Assembly (NCBI GenBank): GCA_016937575.1
Contig: JAFHKN010000002.1
Span: forward strand, 3,531,001-3,595,000
Source of the DNA: Roseomonas aeriglobus
Lineage (GTDB): Bacteria > Pseudomonadota > Alphaproteobacteria > Sphingomonadales > Sphingomonadaceae
Direction: 5' to 3'
DNA: 64,000 bases
Of the stretch, positions 1 to 8,737 are shown piece by piece. Position 1 is the stretch's first letter. Every line of letters starts with the position of its first letter. Both the position numbers and the translations under genes were made by a program. The notes below the pieces were generated by a model. The model was not told the DNA's origin, searched no databases, and was given only the letters and a program-made list of their open reading frames with translations.

Positions 1-402
1 CGTCTCGGCCGCGGGCTGGATGACGTTCCATTCGAGCATCGCCATGGCGGCGGCCACCGGGCATGCCATGCCGAGCCCGGCCGGCGCATAGCTTAGGGCC
101 GCCGCCCCGCCGGTCGGTCGCACGCCATTGTCATACCCGCAGGCCGCCTGCGCCGGTTGCACCGGATCGAGCACGGTGTAGCGCACGCCTGCCTTGTCCA
201 TCAGTGCGCGGCACTGCGCGAAGTCATCGCCCAGCGCGGCGAGCTTGCGGCCGGTGAACATCCCCGGTTTTTCGGCAAGGTCGAGCGGCGTCCACGGCAG
301 GTCCTGCGGGCGGGACTTCACCAGGGCGTAAATGGCGAACACGCCCGCGAGAATCACCGCGGCGACCGTCATCGCGATCAGGAACTGGCGCACGCCCTTC
401 AC
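1..402 (-). CDS. Extensin-like C-terminal domain protein (partial, C-terminus off window)
   Basis: The first 134 residues are visible and the gene runs off the left edge. A GTG start overlaps the stop of the upstream NUDIX gene by four bases (GTGA), so the two are probably translationally coupled. Residues 4-24 form one hydrophobic helix (signal anchor or signal peptide). The rest carries cysteines in patterns such as DFAQC and AACGY, then GMACPVAAAMAMLEW followed by VIQPAA, which matches the start of the extensin-like C-terminal domain (PF06904) of alphaproteobacterial secreted proteins. The family function is not established; a cell-envelope role is inferred. The family call is fairly secure. 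Confidence 0.75.
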   Translation of the reverse strand, partial: MKGVRQFLIAMTVAAVILAGVFAIYALVKSRPQDLPWTPLDLAEKPGMFTGRKLAALGDDFAQCRALMDKAGVRYTVLDPVQPAQAACGYDNGVRPTGGAAALSYAPAGLGMACPVAAAMAMLEWNVIQPAAET

Positions 403-1154
403 GCGCGGCGCACCGTATCGGCGGGTTCGGCCGTGACCGGATAGCCCTGGTCGTCGGGAATGCAGAGGTGCCGCACGCCGCCGCGATCCTCGAACCACGG
501 TGTGATCGCGCGAATGTCGTGCGCGCGGGCGTGGGCGACCGCCGCGGCATAATCGTCGAACAGCGCAAGGCGTTCGAGATTGCGCCGGGTGGGAAAGATG
601 ATCTGGGCGCGCCCCGCATCGGCCTCCGCCAGCATGGCGGCGGCAGTGGTCCAGACCAGGCGACTGTTTTCGGTCGCATCGACGATCGGCTCCGGTGCGC
701 CGTCGGGCATCCGCGCGAGGTAGAAGAGCGTGTCGAAGATCCGCGCGCGCATGCCAAGGGGTAGCCAGCGCGAAAATGGAACGAGCGCTTCTGGATCGAG
801 CGTCGCGCCGACCGCTTCGAGCGCCGCCCCTATCGTCGTGCCGCCGTGGAGCAGCGCGCGCAATCGCATGATCGTCGCGGCGTCACCCGGCGTCACACCG
901 GGAGCGACACCTGCCTCCTCGATCGATTCGCGTACGGCGGCGATCCGTCCGGGGCCGTCCTCGTCATCGAGACCCAGCTCTGCCGCCAGCGCCTGGTCAC
1001 CGGAATCGATGCGTCCGCCGGGGAACACCATCGCTCCACCGGCAAAGGCCATCGTTGCCGAACGCTCGACCATCAAAAGGTCGGGCGGCGCACCCGCACG
1101 GTCGCGAAAGATCACGACCGTCGCGGCAGGGATCGGGGTGGGGTCGGCGGTCAT
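399..1154 (-). CDS. NUDIX hydrolase, NUDT19-like with interrupted Nudix box
   Basis: This 251-residue protein begins ATG-ACC-GCC at 1154; an in-frame extension to 1301 overlaps the upstream YqxD gene and is not used. An N-terminal beta strand (ATVVIFRDR) leads to a Nudix motif in which the first glycine segment (VFPGGRID) is separated by a long insert from the catalytic helix (AAVRESIEEAGV). That insertion is typical of the NUDT19/RP2p group, which hydrolyses CoA derivatives or other nucleoside diphosphates. The RESIEEAG glutamates would bind the metal. The substrate cannot be read from the sequence. The stop overlaps the extensin-like gene, and the gene lies 34 bp downstream of the YqxD gene, suggesting a three-gene unit. 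Confidence 0.85.
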   Translation of the reverse strand: MTADPTPIPAATVVIFRDRAGAPPDLLMVERSATMAFAGGAMVFPGGRIDSGDQALAAELGLDDEDGPGRIAAVRESIEEAGVAPGVTPGDAATIMRLRALLHGGTTIGAALEAVGATLDPEALVPFSRWLPLGMRARIFDTLFYLARMPDGAPEPIVDATENSRLVWTTAAAMLAEADAGRAQIIFPTRRNLERLALFDDYAAAVAHARAHDIRAITPWFEDRGGVRHLCIPDDQGYPVTAEPADTVRRA

Positions 1155-1188
1155 GTGTCGCAGCGAACGCGCAAGACCGCCGATCGCT

Positions 1189-1644
1189 TCACGCGCGGCG
1201 CAAGCGTACGATAGCGGCGTCGAGCGCGGAGAGAAAACGCGAGCGATCCTCCTTCGAAAACGGCTTCGGCCCGCCGATCGGGTCGCCCATCGCGCCGGCA
1301 CGCAGATCCGCCATGATCGCTCGCGTCGCGACCGCCGCGCCGATCGAGCTGGCGGTAAACGGCTTGCCGTTGGGCGCGATCACGGTCGCGCCCGCCTTGA
1401 TGCAGCGATCGGCGAGAAGGATGTCGGCGGTGACGACGATCGCCTGGCCGTCGCTGTTCTCGGCAATCCAGTCGTCGGCCGCGTCGAAGCCGTCCGACAC
1501 GGTGACCTGCTTGACCAGAGGATGATCGGGCACCCGCATGCGGCTGTTGCTGACGATCGCGACGGGGACGTCGGTGCGCCACGCGACGCGGTAGATTTCT
1601 TCCTTCACCGGACAGGCGTCGGCGTCGACGAGAATGCGGAGCAT
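1189..1644 (-). CDS. YaiI/YqxD family protein (DUF188)
   Basis: The 151-residue protein opens with [18 protein letters not shown], the acidic DADACPV signature of the UPF0178/DUF188 family. It also has the conserved [16 protein letters not shown] and APNGKPF segments. The fold is thought to resemble a PIN-type nuclease domain, but no activity is established for the family and I do not assign one. Its length is normal for the family. It is the first gene of a probable minus-strand unit with the NUDIX and extensin-like genes. A dispersed hairpin repeat lies upstream at about 1729-1825. Confidence 0.88.
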   Translation of the reverse strand: MLRILVDADACPVKEEIYRVAWRTDVPVAIVSNSRMRVPDHPLVKQVTVSDGFDAADDWIAENSDGQAIVVTADILLADRCIKAGATVIAPNGKPFTASSIGAAVATRAIMADLRAGAMGDPIGGPKPFSKEDRSRFLSALDAAIVRLRRA

Positions 1645-1728
1645 GGGAGGGCGATAGGGGATTTGGGGCCGCTGTGAAACCGCCCCAACGATCGTTCGTC
1701 GTCCCCGTCATCGCCCACGCTCCACCCA

Positions 1729-1825
1729 CCGTCATCCCCGCGCAGGCGGGGATAAATTCCGGCTGAACGCCGTGAGTCTCACGGCCACCAGCGACTATTT
1801 ATCCCCGCCTGCGCGGGGACGACGG
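1729..1825. repeat. Dispersed inverted repeat, family A, copy 1
   Basis: Two 28-bp arms (1729-1756 and 1798-1825) are inverted copies with one mismatch and flank a 41-bp centre containing gccgtgagtctcac. Three related copies occur in this window at 27487-27580, 30060-30157 and about 45787-45922, all between genes. It could act as a transcript hairpin or be a REP/MITE-like element. No coding potential is evident. Confidence 0.85.
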
Positions 1826-1877
1826 TGGAGAATGGAGATGACGATGGAGGATGGGGTGACGGTGGAGAGTGTTCGTC

Positions 1878-3587
1878 TTACCCCCGCCGCGGCCCACGCG
1901 GACCGGCGGGCTTGGCACGATACGGCGCCCCACCGCCCGGACGCTGCTGCGGGCGGTTCGGGCCGCCGCGCTGGCGCGCGCTGCCGCCGCCCTGCGCCGG
2001 CGGGCCATCCGAGGGGATGATCGTCACTTCGTCCTCGCCCGCACTGCGCTTCACCGCGTCAAAGAAACGGTCGGCGATGCTGCGCGGGATCTGGAAGCTC
2101 GTTTCCATCTGGCCGATGCGGATCGCGCCGACCTCCGCCTTGGTGATGTGGCCGCGGCGGCAGATCAGCGGCAGGATCCAGCGCGCGTCGGCGTTCTGGC
2201 GGCGGCCGATGTCCATCTTGAACCACACCGTATCATCGAAGCCCGGACGATGCCCCTTCTGCTCCATCGGCGACAGCGCGGTGCGATCGACCAGTTCTTC
2301 GGGCGCAGGCAGCGCGGCGCGGTGCGCGCGGACGAGCGCCGCGGCGATCTCAGCGGGCGACTTCTCGGCCATCAGCCGTTCGGCCAGCGCGGTATCCTCC
2401 TCATCCACCTCGACCGGTGCCAGCAGGTCGGCGAGCAGGCGTTCGCGGTCCTGCGCGCGGATGTCTTCGACGGTGGGCGGGTCGCGCCACTCGGCGTTGA
2501 TCCGGGCGCCCTTCAGCATCATGTCGACGCGGCGGCGGCGCGGGTATGGGACGATCAGCACTGCGGTGCCCTTCTTGCCCGCGCGACCCGTCCGGCCCGA
2601 GCGATGCTGCAGCGTTTCGGCATCGCGCGGCATTTCGACATGGACGACCAGGGAGAGCGTCGGCAGATCGATTCCGCGCGCGGCCACGTCGGTCGCGACG
2701 CAGACGCGAGCCCGGCGGTCGCGCAATGCCTGCAGCGCGTGGTTGCGCTCGTTCTGGCTATGCTCGCCCGACAGCGCGACGGCGGCAAAGCCACGCTCGA
2801 CCAGGCTGGCGTGCAAATGGCGGACATTGTCGCGCGTCGCGCAGAACAGCATCGCCGTCTCCGCCTCGTAGAAGCGCAGCAGGTTGATGACCGCATGTTC
2901 GATGTCCGACGGCGCGACCGGCACCGCGACATAGGCGATGTCGCCATGCCCGCGGTTCTCGCCCACGGTCGAGATGCGCAGCGCATCGCGCTGGTAGCGC
3001 TTGGCGAGCGCGACGATCGGCTTGGGCATCGTCGCCGAGAACAGGAGCGTGCGGCGCCCCTCCGGCGTGGTGTCGAGGATCGCCTCGAGGTCGTCGCGGA
3101 AGCCCATGTCGAGCATCTCGTCGGCTTCGTCGAGCACCGCCACGCGCAAAGAGCCAAGGTCGAGCGCCCCGCGCTCCAGGTGATCGCGCAGGCGCCCCGG
3201 CGTGCCGACGACGATATGCGCGCCACCGTTCAGCGCACGACGCTCGCGGCTGGCGTCCATGCCGCCGACGCAGGTCGCGATCCGCGCACCCGCCCCGGCG
3301 TACAGCCAGCCGAGTTCGCGGCTGACCTGCAGCGCGAGTTCACGGGTCGGCGCGATGACGAGCGCGAGCGGCGCGCCGGCCGGCGGCAGCTTGCCGTCTT
3401 CCAGAAGGTCGGGCGCGGCGGCGAGGCCGAAGGCGACGGTCTTGCCCGACCCCGTCTGCGCCGACACGATCAGGTCGCGGCCGACCGCTTCGTCGGCGGT
3501 GGCCTCCGCCTGGACGGGGGTGAGGGCTTCGTACCCACGCGCAGCGAGCGCGTCGGCGAGGACGGTAGGCAGATTTTCGAACGGCAT
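1878..3587 (-). CDS. DEAD-box ATP-dependent RNA helicase
   Basis: This is a 569-residue RNA helicase. It has a Q motif around residues 21-27 (ALTPVQ), motif I AQTGSGKT at 43-50, PTRELAL, the DEAD box (VLDEADEM), LLFSATMP (motif III) and HRSGRTGRAG (motif VI), giving two complete RecA-like domains. A C-terminal extension contains a DbpA-type RNA-binding region and ends in a Gly/Arg/Pro/Gln-rich tail. It resembles the CsdA/DeaD type, which acts on structured RNA in ribosome assembly or cold adaptation. That role is inferred from the family. The start at 3587 (MPFENLP) places the Q motif at the normal distance. The gene stands alone, with tRNA-Ala upstream on the same strand. Confidence 0.93.
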   Translation of the reverse strand: MPFENLPTVLADALAARGYEALTPVQAEATADEAVGRDLIVSAQTGSGKTVAFGLAAAPDLLEDGKLPPAGAPLALVIAPTRELALQVSRELGWLYAGAGARIATCVGGMDASRERRALNGGAHIVVGTPGRLRDHLERGALDLGSLRVAVLDEADEMLDMGFRDDLEAILDTTPEGRRTLLFSATMPKPIVALAKRYQRDALRISTVGENRGHGDIAYVAVPVAPSDIEHAVINLLRFYEAETAMLFCATRDNVRHLHASLVERGFAAVALSGEHSQNERNHALQALRDRRARVCVATDVAARGIDLPTLSLVVHVEMPRDAETLQHRSGRTGRAGKKGTAVLIVPYPRRRRVDMMLKGARINAEWRDPPTVEDIRAQDRERLLADLLAPVEVDEEDTALAERLMAEKSPAEIAAALVRAHRAALPAPEELVDRTALSPMEQKGHRPGFDDTVWFKMDIGRRQNADARWILPLICRRGHITKAEVGAIRIGQMETSFQIPRSIADRFFDAVKRSAGEDEVTIIPSDGPPAQGGGSARQRGGPNRPQQRPGGGAPYRAKPAGPRGPRRG

Positions 3588-3691
3588 GAGGCAACCTAAA
3601 TGGGAAGGACAGATAGCGCGAGCAAGGCGCTAGGAACCCGTTTCCACATGGGCTGGCAGCGACAGGCAAAGCGAACACGATCGAGAGCGGG

Positions 3692-3767
3692 TGGTGGAGC
3701 TGAGGGGAATCGAACCCCTGACCTCTGCAGTGCGATTGCAGCGCTCTCCCATCTGAGCTACAGCCCC
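3692..3767 (-). tRNA. tRNA-Ala, anticodon CGC
   Basis: The minus strand folds into a full cloverleaf of 76 nt including an encoded CCA end (3692-3694). The acceptor stem is GGGGCTG paired with CAGCTCC. The anticodon stem CTGCA/TGCAG encloses the loop ATCGCAC, so the anticodon is CGC and reads GCG alanine codons. The T arm has GGTTCGATT. The acceptor stem contains one G-T pair, usual for alanine tRNAs in that region. It lies between the helicase and the DUF2171 gene and appears to be transcribed alone or with the helicase. Confidence 0.97.
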
Positions 3768-3919
3768 GCACTCTCGAAACCGGCCACGCCTGAAGCGTCG
3801 CCGGGGCCGCTCCCTTACCGACATGCCTGCCGCAATGCAACGTCTGGACGTCGCATTTCGCGCGAGCGCACATCGGCGCGCCGACGCCTCGCTTCATCGG
3901 TTCGATACGATTTCGATCA

Positions 3920-3946
3920 GGAACAAATCGACCCTCTCAAGCCTTT
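3920..3946 (+). promoter_or_regulatory. Possible EcfG-type stress promoter for the DUF2171 gene
   Basis: GGAAC at 3920-3924 is followed after 17 bases by CCTTT at 3942-3946. This matches the alphaproteobacterial EcfG consensus (GGAAC, 16-17 bases, CGTT) except for one base. The downstream gene starts 74 bases later. The match is suggestive only. Confidence 0.4.
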
Positions 3947-4020
3947 CAGAGCCAACGTCCGCACGGAGAGGAAGAGACATCCGCCGTGCGCCCGCAACTC
4001 TCGTGCAGGAGGCTTGTCCT

Positions 4021-5166
4021 ATGGCGAACGACCGCAATTATGATTTCCCGAACAACTACGACCGCGATTCGCAGGATTACGGGCGGGATTATGGCTCGGG
4101 ACGCGACTATACCTATTCGAGCGCGCGCGAATATCGTGCCGCCGGCGAAATGAGCGGTGGTCGCGACGATCGTAACTTCCGCGGCGGCGGCACCGGCTAT
4201 GGCGGCCGCGATTCTGGCAACCGCGACTATCGCCCGGACAATTGGGGTGGCCGCGAGAGCTACGGCTCGGGCAACCGCGACTATTACGGCAGCAACCGCG
4301 ACCAGAACCGTGACCAGGGCCGCGAATATAATCGCGGCAGCTATGGCCAGCAGCGCTTCGGCGGCGGCAGCAGCGACTGGCACGGCTCCTACGGGCACGA
4401 CGGCCACCGCTTCACCGAAACCGGCGATTACGGCCGCAACAGCTATGGCCGCGACCGCGACTGGGGCCAGCACAACGACCGCGGCGGCTGGCAGGGTCAG
4501 AACCAGAACCGCAACCAGCAGCGCGACTATGGCCGTGCGCCGCAGGGCTATGACTATCAGGAACGCGGCTTCATGGCGCGTGCCGGCGACGAGGTCCGCT
4601 CGTGGTTCGGTGACGAAGAGGCCGAGCGCCGTCGCGAGTACGACCAGCGCTATGACGAGCGCATGGGCAACACCAACGCCTATGGCCGGGACGACGATTA
4701 TCACAATTGGCGCCGCGGCCAGATCGAGGCGCTCGACCGTGACTACAGCGAATATCGTCGCGAAAACGGCAAGAAGTTCGAAAGCGAATTCAGCAGCTGG
4801 CGCTCGAACCGCCAGACGCAGCGCGATTCGCTGTCGAAGGTGACCGAACATATGGAAGTCGTCGGTTCGGACGGCACGCATGTCGGTACCGTCGACAAGG
4901 TGCGCGGCGACCGCATCATCCTGACCAAGAACGACGTCGATGCCGGCGGCCGCCACCACTCGATCCCGTCGAGCTGGATCGCATCGGTCGACGACAAGGT
5001 GAAGATCACCAAGTCGTCGGACGAAGCCAAGAAGCAGTGGCGCGACGAGGAAGAATCGGCCGCGATGTTCGGCGATACCAACACGGCCAGCAACCGTGCC
5101 GGTTCGCGTGACACCGACGACAGCGGCAAGACGAACCTGAACAAAAGCTTCTCGGGCACCTACTGA
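4021..5166 (+). CDS. DUF2171 protein with Arg/Asp/Gly/Tyr-rich N-terminal region
   Basis: This is a 381-residue, probably cytoplasmic protein. The ATG at 4021 follows a strong Shine-Dalgarno (CAGGAGG). Residues 1 to about 190 are low complexity, built of repeated NRDY/GRDY-like units rich in Gly, Asn, Arg, Asp and Tyr, and likely disordered. A short SWFGDEEAERRR block and a charged helix follow. Residues about 278-338 form a DUF2171 (PRC-barrel-like) domain with HMEVVGSDGTHVGTVDKV and IPSSWIASVDDKV. Such proteins occur in sphingomonads and relatives and are suspected of stress or envelope roles, but the function is unknown. A rho-independent terminator follows, so the gene is probably monocistronic. 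Confidence 0.85.
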   Translation: MANDRNYDFPNNYDRDSQDYGRDYGSGRDYTYSSAREYRAAGEMSGGRDDRNFRGGGTGYGGRDSGNRDYRPDNWGGRESYGSGNRDYYGSNRDQNRDQGREYNRGSYGQQRFGGGSSDWHGSYGHDGHRFTETGDYGRNSYGRDRDWGQHNDRGGWQGQNQNRNQQRDYGRAPQGYDYQERGFMARAGDEVRSWFGDEEAERRREYDQRYDERMGNTNAYGRDDDYHNWRRGQIEALDRDYSEYRRENGKKFESEFSSWRSNRQTQRDSLSKVTEHMEVVGSDGTHVGTVDKVRGDRIILTKNDVDAGGRHHSIPSSWIASVDDKVKITKSSDEAKKQWRDEEESAAMFGDTNTASNRAGSRDTDDSGKTNLNKSFSGTY

Positions 5167-5216
5167 GCCCAGAGCATTCGTTTCCCGTCCGTCCCAAGCC
5201 GAACGGGCCACGCAGG

Positions 5217-5247
5217 CGGCCCGGGCAGCGATGCCCGGGCCGTTTTT
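5217..5247 (+). terminator. Rho-independent terminator after the DUF2171 gene
   Basis: A perfect 11-bp GC-rich stem (cggcccgggca/tgcccgggccg) with a four-base loop is followed by five Ts at 5243-5247. It lies about 50 bp after the stop of the plus-strand DUF2171 gene. Confidence 0.92.
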
Positions 5248-5292
5248 GTCAGGTCATCCCGCTCCCGCACAGGCGGAAGCACGGGGCAAGTG

Positions 5293-6513
5293 TCAGACCC
5301 CCACAACCCACCCGACGACTCCGGCAACCCCCAGTATCACCGGCACGACCCAAGCGCCCTTCACCCGCCACACCACGACCAGCGCCGCGACGAACAGCGC
5401 GATCGCGATGGGCAGCAGGCTTACGCGCGTTACGGTCGCCGCGCCGATCTGCACCCAGGTCGCCGCGATGATCCCGACCACCGCCGCCGCGACGCCCGCC
5501 AGCAGCCGATGGAATGCGGGCCGCTCGACGATCGCTTCCAGCCGTTCGAAGAAGATCAGCGAAAAGGCGAAGGCGGGCAGGAACATGCCGAGCGTGATCG
5601 CCACCGCCCCGCCCAGGCCCCCGGCGACATAGCCGACGAAGGTCGCGAAGATGACCAAAGGCGCCGGCAGCACGCCGGCCAGCGCGATCCCGTCCAGGAA
5701 GGTCGCATCGCTCAGCCACCCGCGCCCGACCGTATCGGCGCGGACATAGGGTATGGCGGTATAGGCACCGCCGAAGGTCAGCAGCCCGCCCTTCAGCCCC
5801 GCGACGAATAGCATCACGGTGGTGACCGCCCCAGCCGGACCCGTGGCCACGGCCGGTTGTGGCGGGACCAGGGCAAAGAGCATCGCTGCCGCAATCGTCG
5901 CCGCGATGGTCCCTGCCACCCATATCGGCCGCGCGGCGACCGCGTAGACCGCACCGCCTGCCACCAGCAGGATCGCGAAGGGCACCCCCACCAGCGTCGC
6001 GATCAGAGCCGCCGCAGCAATCGCCCACAGCCAGCGATCTTCCAGGATATGCTCACCGATCCGCACGACCGCGCGCGCGATGATGGCGAGCACCGCGATC
6101 TGCACGCCCAGCAGCGCGCCCCCCAGCACGACCTGGCCGGCGACGAACGCGGTATAGCTCCAGGCCGCCAACAGCATCAGCACGAATCCCGGCAGCATGA
6201 AGCCGAGCCCCGCGAGAAGCCCGCCCAGCCGCCCGCGCGCGACCATGCCCAGATGCACGCACAGCTCATGCGCTTCCGGCCCCGGCAAGACCTGCAGCAC
6301 TGCAAGCAGTCGGTTGAATCGCGCCTTGTCGATCCACCCTTCGCGCTCGACCAGCGCCTCGCGCACCATCGCGATCTGCGCAACGGGTCCGCCGAAAGCG
6401 AGGCAGCCGAAGCGCAGGAATTTCAGGAACAGCGCCGTCAGGCCGATGGCCGGGGGACGGACGGGGGCAGTTATCGTGGAGCCAGGATCAGCGGTGGCAG
6501 TCTCGATCGTCAT
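5293..6513 (-). CDS. chrA: Chromate transporter, CHR family (ChrA-like)
   Basis: This 406-residue integral membrane protein has about ten hydrophobic segments. Two halves each begin with a similar block: FLKFLRFGCLAFGGPVAQ in the first and FVAGLKGGLLTFGGAYTAIP in the second. This is the internal duplication of long-chain CHR proteins. LPGPEA near residue 97 is the usual family motif. Family members export chromate, probably in exchange for sulphate, but many chromosomal copies are uncharacterised. The start at 6513 has a GGGAG ribosome site; an in-frame extension to 6636 lacks one and runs into repeat-like DNA. The gene diverges from the Gfo/Idh/MocA gene. Confidence 0.9.
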   Translation of the reverse strand: MTIETATADPGSTITAPVRPPAIGLTALFLKFLRFGCLAFGGPVAQIAMVREALVEREGWIDKARFNRLLAVLQVLPGPEAHELCVHLGMVARGRLGGLLAGLGFMLPGFVLMLLAAWSYTAFVAGQVVLGGALLGVQIAVLAIIARAVVRIGEHILEDRWLWAIAAAALIATLVGVPFAILLVAGGAVYAVAARPIWVAGTIAATIAAAMLFALVPPQPAVATGPAGAVTTVMLFVAGLKGGLLTFGGAYTAIPYVRADTVGRGWLSDATFLDGIALAGVLPAPLVIFATFVGYVAGGLGGAVAITLGMFLPAFAFSLIFFERLEAIVERPAFHRLLAGVAAAVVGIIAATWVQIGAATVTRVSLLPIAIALFVAALVVVWRVKGAWVVPVILGVAGVVGWVVGV

Positions 6514-6656
6514 ACACGCTCCCAAAGGCCGCAGGCGCGACCGGTGGAGCGGAACTTGGACGGTCGCCGTCTGAACGGGCGTCCGCGTGAATGGCCCGTG
6601 ATCGCGAAGATATGCCGGCACGGGAGCGAAGGTCAATCGGGGACAATTGCCTTCTG

Positions 6657-6726
6657 GACCTCGTCACGCTTGTCGAAGCCCCTGTCGATGAGGCACCCCC
6701 TCTCGATATGCTTGGGGCGAACGGCG
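6657..6726. repeat. Degenerate dispersed repeat, family B, copy 1
   Basis: The segment contains cgcttgtcgaagc and, further on, ctcgatatgcttggggcgaacgg. These are decayed forms of the paired arms seen in better copies at 16615-16714, 29065-29160 and 33495-33596. It lies in the divergent chrA/oxidoreductase gap. Confidence 0.6.
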
Positions 6727-6758
6727 TGAAGTTCGTCCGATCGATGGGAAGGAAGACC

Positions 6759-7736
6759 ATGCAACCCCCGATCCGCTGGGGAATGATCGGCTGCGGCGAC
6801 GTGACCGAACGCAAGAGTGGTCCCGCCTATCGGCTGGCGACAGGATCGACGCTGGCCGGGGTCGCCGCGCGCCGGCCCGAAGCAGCGGCCGACTATGCCC
6901 GCCGGCACGGCGTGCCGCGAGTCTTCGACGATATCGGCGCGATGATCGAATCAGCCGATATCGACGCGGTCTATGTCGCGACCCCGCCCGACAGCCACGC
7001 CGATTATGCGCTGGCGGTTGCTGCGGCCGGCAAACCATGTTGCGTCGAAAAGCCGATCGCACCGAATTCTATCGCGGCGCAGCGCATGGTCGCCGCCTTC
7101 GACGCCGCCCGGCGGCCGCTGTTCGTCGCGTATTACCGCCGCGCTCTGCCGCGGTTCGACCAGGTTCGCCACTGGCTGAGCGCCGACGCGATCGGCGCAG
7201 TTCGCCATGTCCAGTGGACGCTCACCCGTGCGGCGAAGCCGCCCGAAGCCGGCGGCTGGCGCGTCGCTCCGGAAACGGCGCCGGGCGGCTATTTCGACGA
7301 CCTTGCCTGCCACGGGCTCGACCTGTTCGACGACTTGCTAGGCCCGATCGCCGGTGCATCGGGTGTCACGCACAACCAGACGGGGATAGGCCGCGTTCCT
7401 GATGCGGTCGCCGCATCGTGGCGACACGACAGCGGCGTGACGGGCACCGGCATATGGAATTTCGCGAGCGATGGCGTTCGCGATGCGGTGACGATCATCG
7501 GCGACCGCGGTCAGATCGACTTCGCGATCTTCGACGAAGCGGACGTGACGCTCCGCTCGACCGAGACGACCGCGAGCGTCGCGATCGCCAACCCCGATCC
7601 GATCCAGCTTCACCATGTCGAGCGCATGACTGCGCAATTGCTCGGCGGCCCGGCCTATTCCGCAACCGGCCATGCGGCGATACGGACCGCGCGCGTGATG
7701 GATGCGATCCTGGGGGTTGGCGAAGAACGGCTCTGA
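6759..7736 (+). CDS. Gfo/Idh/MocA family NAD(P)-dependent oxidoreductase
   Basis: This is a 325-residue cytoplasmic oxidoreductase. The N-terminal Rossmann fold has GMIGCGDVTE at residues 8-17, the nucleotide-binding glycines. The conserved EKPIAPN follows, where the lysine is the usual catalytic or cofactor residue, then a C-terminal alpha/beta substrate domain. The family oxidises or reduces sugars, inositols and related polyols; the substrate here is unknown. The ATG at 6759 follows GGGAAGGAAG. A longer in-frame reading from 6591 would run through the family B repeat and is unlikely. It is divergent from chrA with no clear functional partner. Confidence 0.88.
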   Translation: MQPPIRWGMIGCGDVTERKSGPAYRLATGSTLAGVAARRPEAAADYARRHGVPRVFDDIGAMIESADIDAVYVATPPDSHADYALAVAAAGKPCCVEKPIAPNSIAAQRMVAAFDAARRPLFVAYYRRALPRFDQVRHWLSADAIGAVRHVQWTLTRAAKPPEAGGWRVAPETAPGGYFDDLACHGLDLFDDLLGPIAGASGVTHNQTGIGRVPDAVAASWRHDSGVTGTGIWNFASDGVRDAVTIIGDRGQIDFAIFDEADVTLRSTETTASVAIANPDPIQLHHVERMTAQLLGGPAYSATGHAAIRTARVMDAILGVGEERL

Positions 7737-7740
7737 CGTT

Positions 7741-8628
7741 TCAGATCGCCCCCGAGAACGTGTCGCACTGCGCGGGATCGCCCGTATCCAGCCCACGCTT
7801 CAGCCAGCGGACGCGTTCGGCGGACGATCCGTGGGTGAAGCTGTCGGGCACCACCGCGCCGCCGCTCTGGCGTTGCAGCGTGTCGTCGCCGATCGCGTTC
7901 GCCGCGGTCAGGCCTTCCTCGATGTCGCCGGGTTCCAGCCGACCGCTCAAACGCGCCCAGACACCGGCGTAGCAGTCCGCCTGGAGTTCGAGGCGGACGG
8001 AGGCGGCGTTGCCCGCGCGCTGATCGCCGCTGCGCTGAATCTGCGACACGCGCTGCGCGGCGCCGGTCAGGTTCTGGATATGGTGGCCGACCTCATGCGC
8101 GATGACATAGGCCTGCGCCGCGTCGCCCTTCGCACCGAAGCGGTTCGACAATTCGTTAAAGAAGGTGGTGTCCAGATAGAGGTTGTTGTCCGCCGGGCAG
8201 TAGAACGGCCCCGCTGTCGCTGACGCTTGGCCGCAGCCCGATCGCACGCCGCCCTGATAGAAACTGAGCGTCGGCGCCTGATAGCGCTGACCGTTCTGCG
8301 CGAAGATGCGCTCCCACACCTGCTCGGTCGACCCGAGCACGCGACACGACAGCAGACGATCCTCGGTGTTGCAGACCTGCGCACCCGACTGGCCCGCCGT
8401 CGTCGATCCGCCGGTGCGCTGGCCGCCGCCGCCACCGGTCAGCGAGCCGAGCCCGCCTGAGAACAGCAGGAAGGCGCCGACGATGCCGATCAGCACCAGC
8501 GACCCGCAGCCCATCCGCCCGCGAAACAGGAACGGCAACAACAGACCGAGGATCGGAATCCCCCCGCCGCCGCCACCGGAGCCGAGATCACGGACGTTGT
8601 CGCTGGGATCGAGATCGTCGAGACGCAT
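7741..8628 (-). CDS. Neutral zinc metallopeptidase, YpfJ family
   Basis: This is a 295-residue membrane-anchored protein of the putative neutral zinc metallopeptidase family (PF04228). A Gly-rich N-terminus (residues 16-23) precedes a hydrophobic segment at about 40-57, then another Gly/Thr linker. The conserved catalytic region contains the zinc motif HEVGH at 178-182 in AHEVGHHIQNLTG. Four cysteines flank it (residues 87, 95, 132 and 144). The start at 8628 has MRLDDLDPSDNV, typical of the family; an extension to 8772 would overlap the divergent patatin gene. The biological substrate is unknown. Confidence 0.93.
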   Translation of the reverse strand: MRLDDLDPSDNVRDLGSGGGGGGIPILGLLLPFLFRGRMGCGSLVLIGIVGAFLLFSGGLGSLTGGGGGQRTGGSTTAGQSGAQVCNTEDRLLSCRVLGSTEQVWERIFAQNGQRYQAPTLSFYQGGVRSGCGQASATAGPFYCPADNNLYLDTTFFNELSNRFGAKGDAAQAYVIAHEVGHHIQNLTGAAQRVSQIQRSGDQRAGNAASVRLELQADCYAGVWARLSGRLEPGDIEEGLTAANAIGDDTLQRQSGGAVVPDSFTHGSSAERVRWLKRGLDTGDPAQCDTFSGAI

Positions 8629-8737
8629 CGCGCCTGCCCCCTGTTCGTTGTTCGGCGTTCGTTTCTTGTCCGTCACATAATGCTTGGACGCGTGTGGAGG
8701 TTGCAACCATCCGCGCCGGGAGCCATTGAGGGCGCCG

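Noticed and set aside
3948-4020. Open frame extending the DUF2171 gene back to 3823.
   Set aside because: The internal ATG at 4021 has a strong ribosome site, and the extension would begin within the intergenic region beside the tRNA with no conserved sequence.
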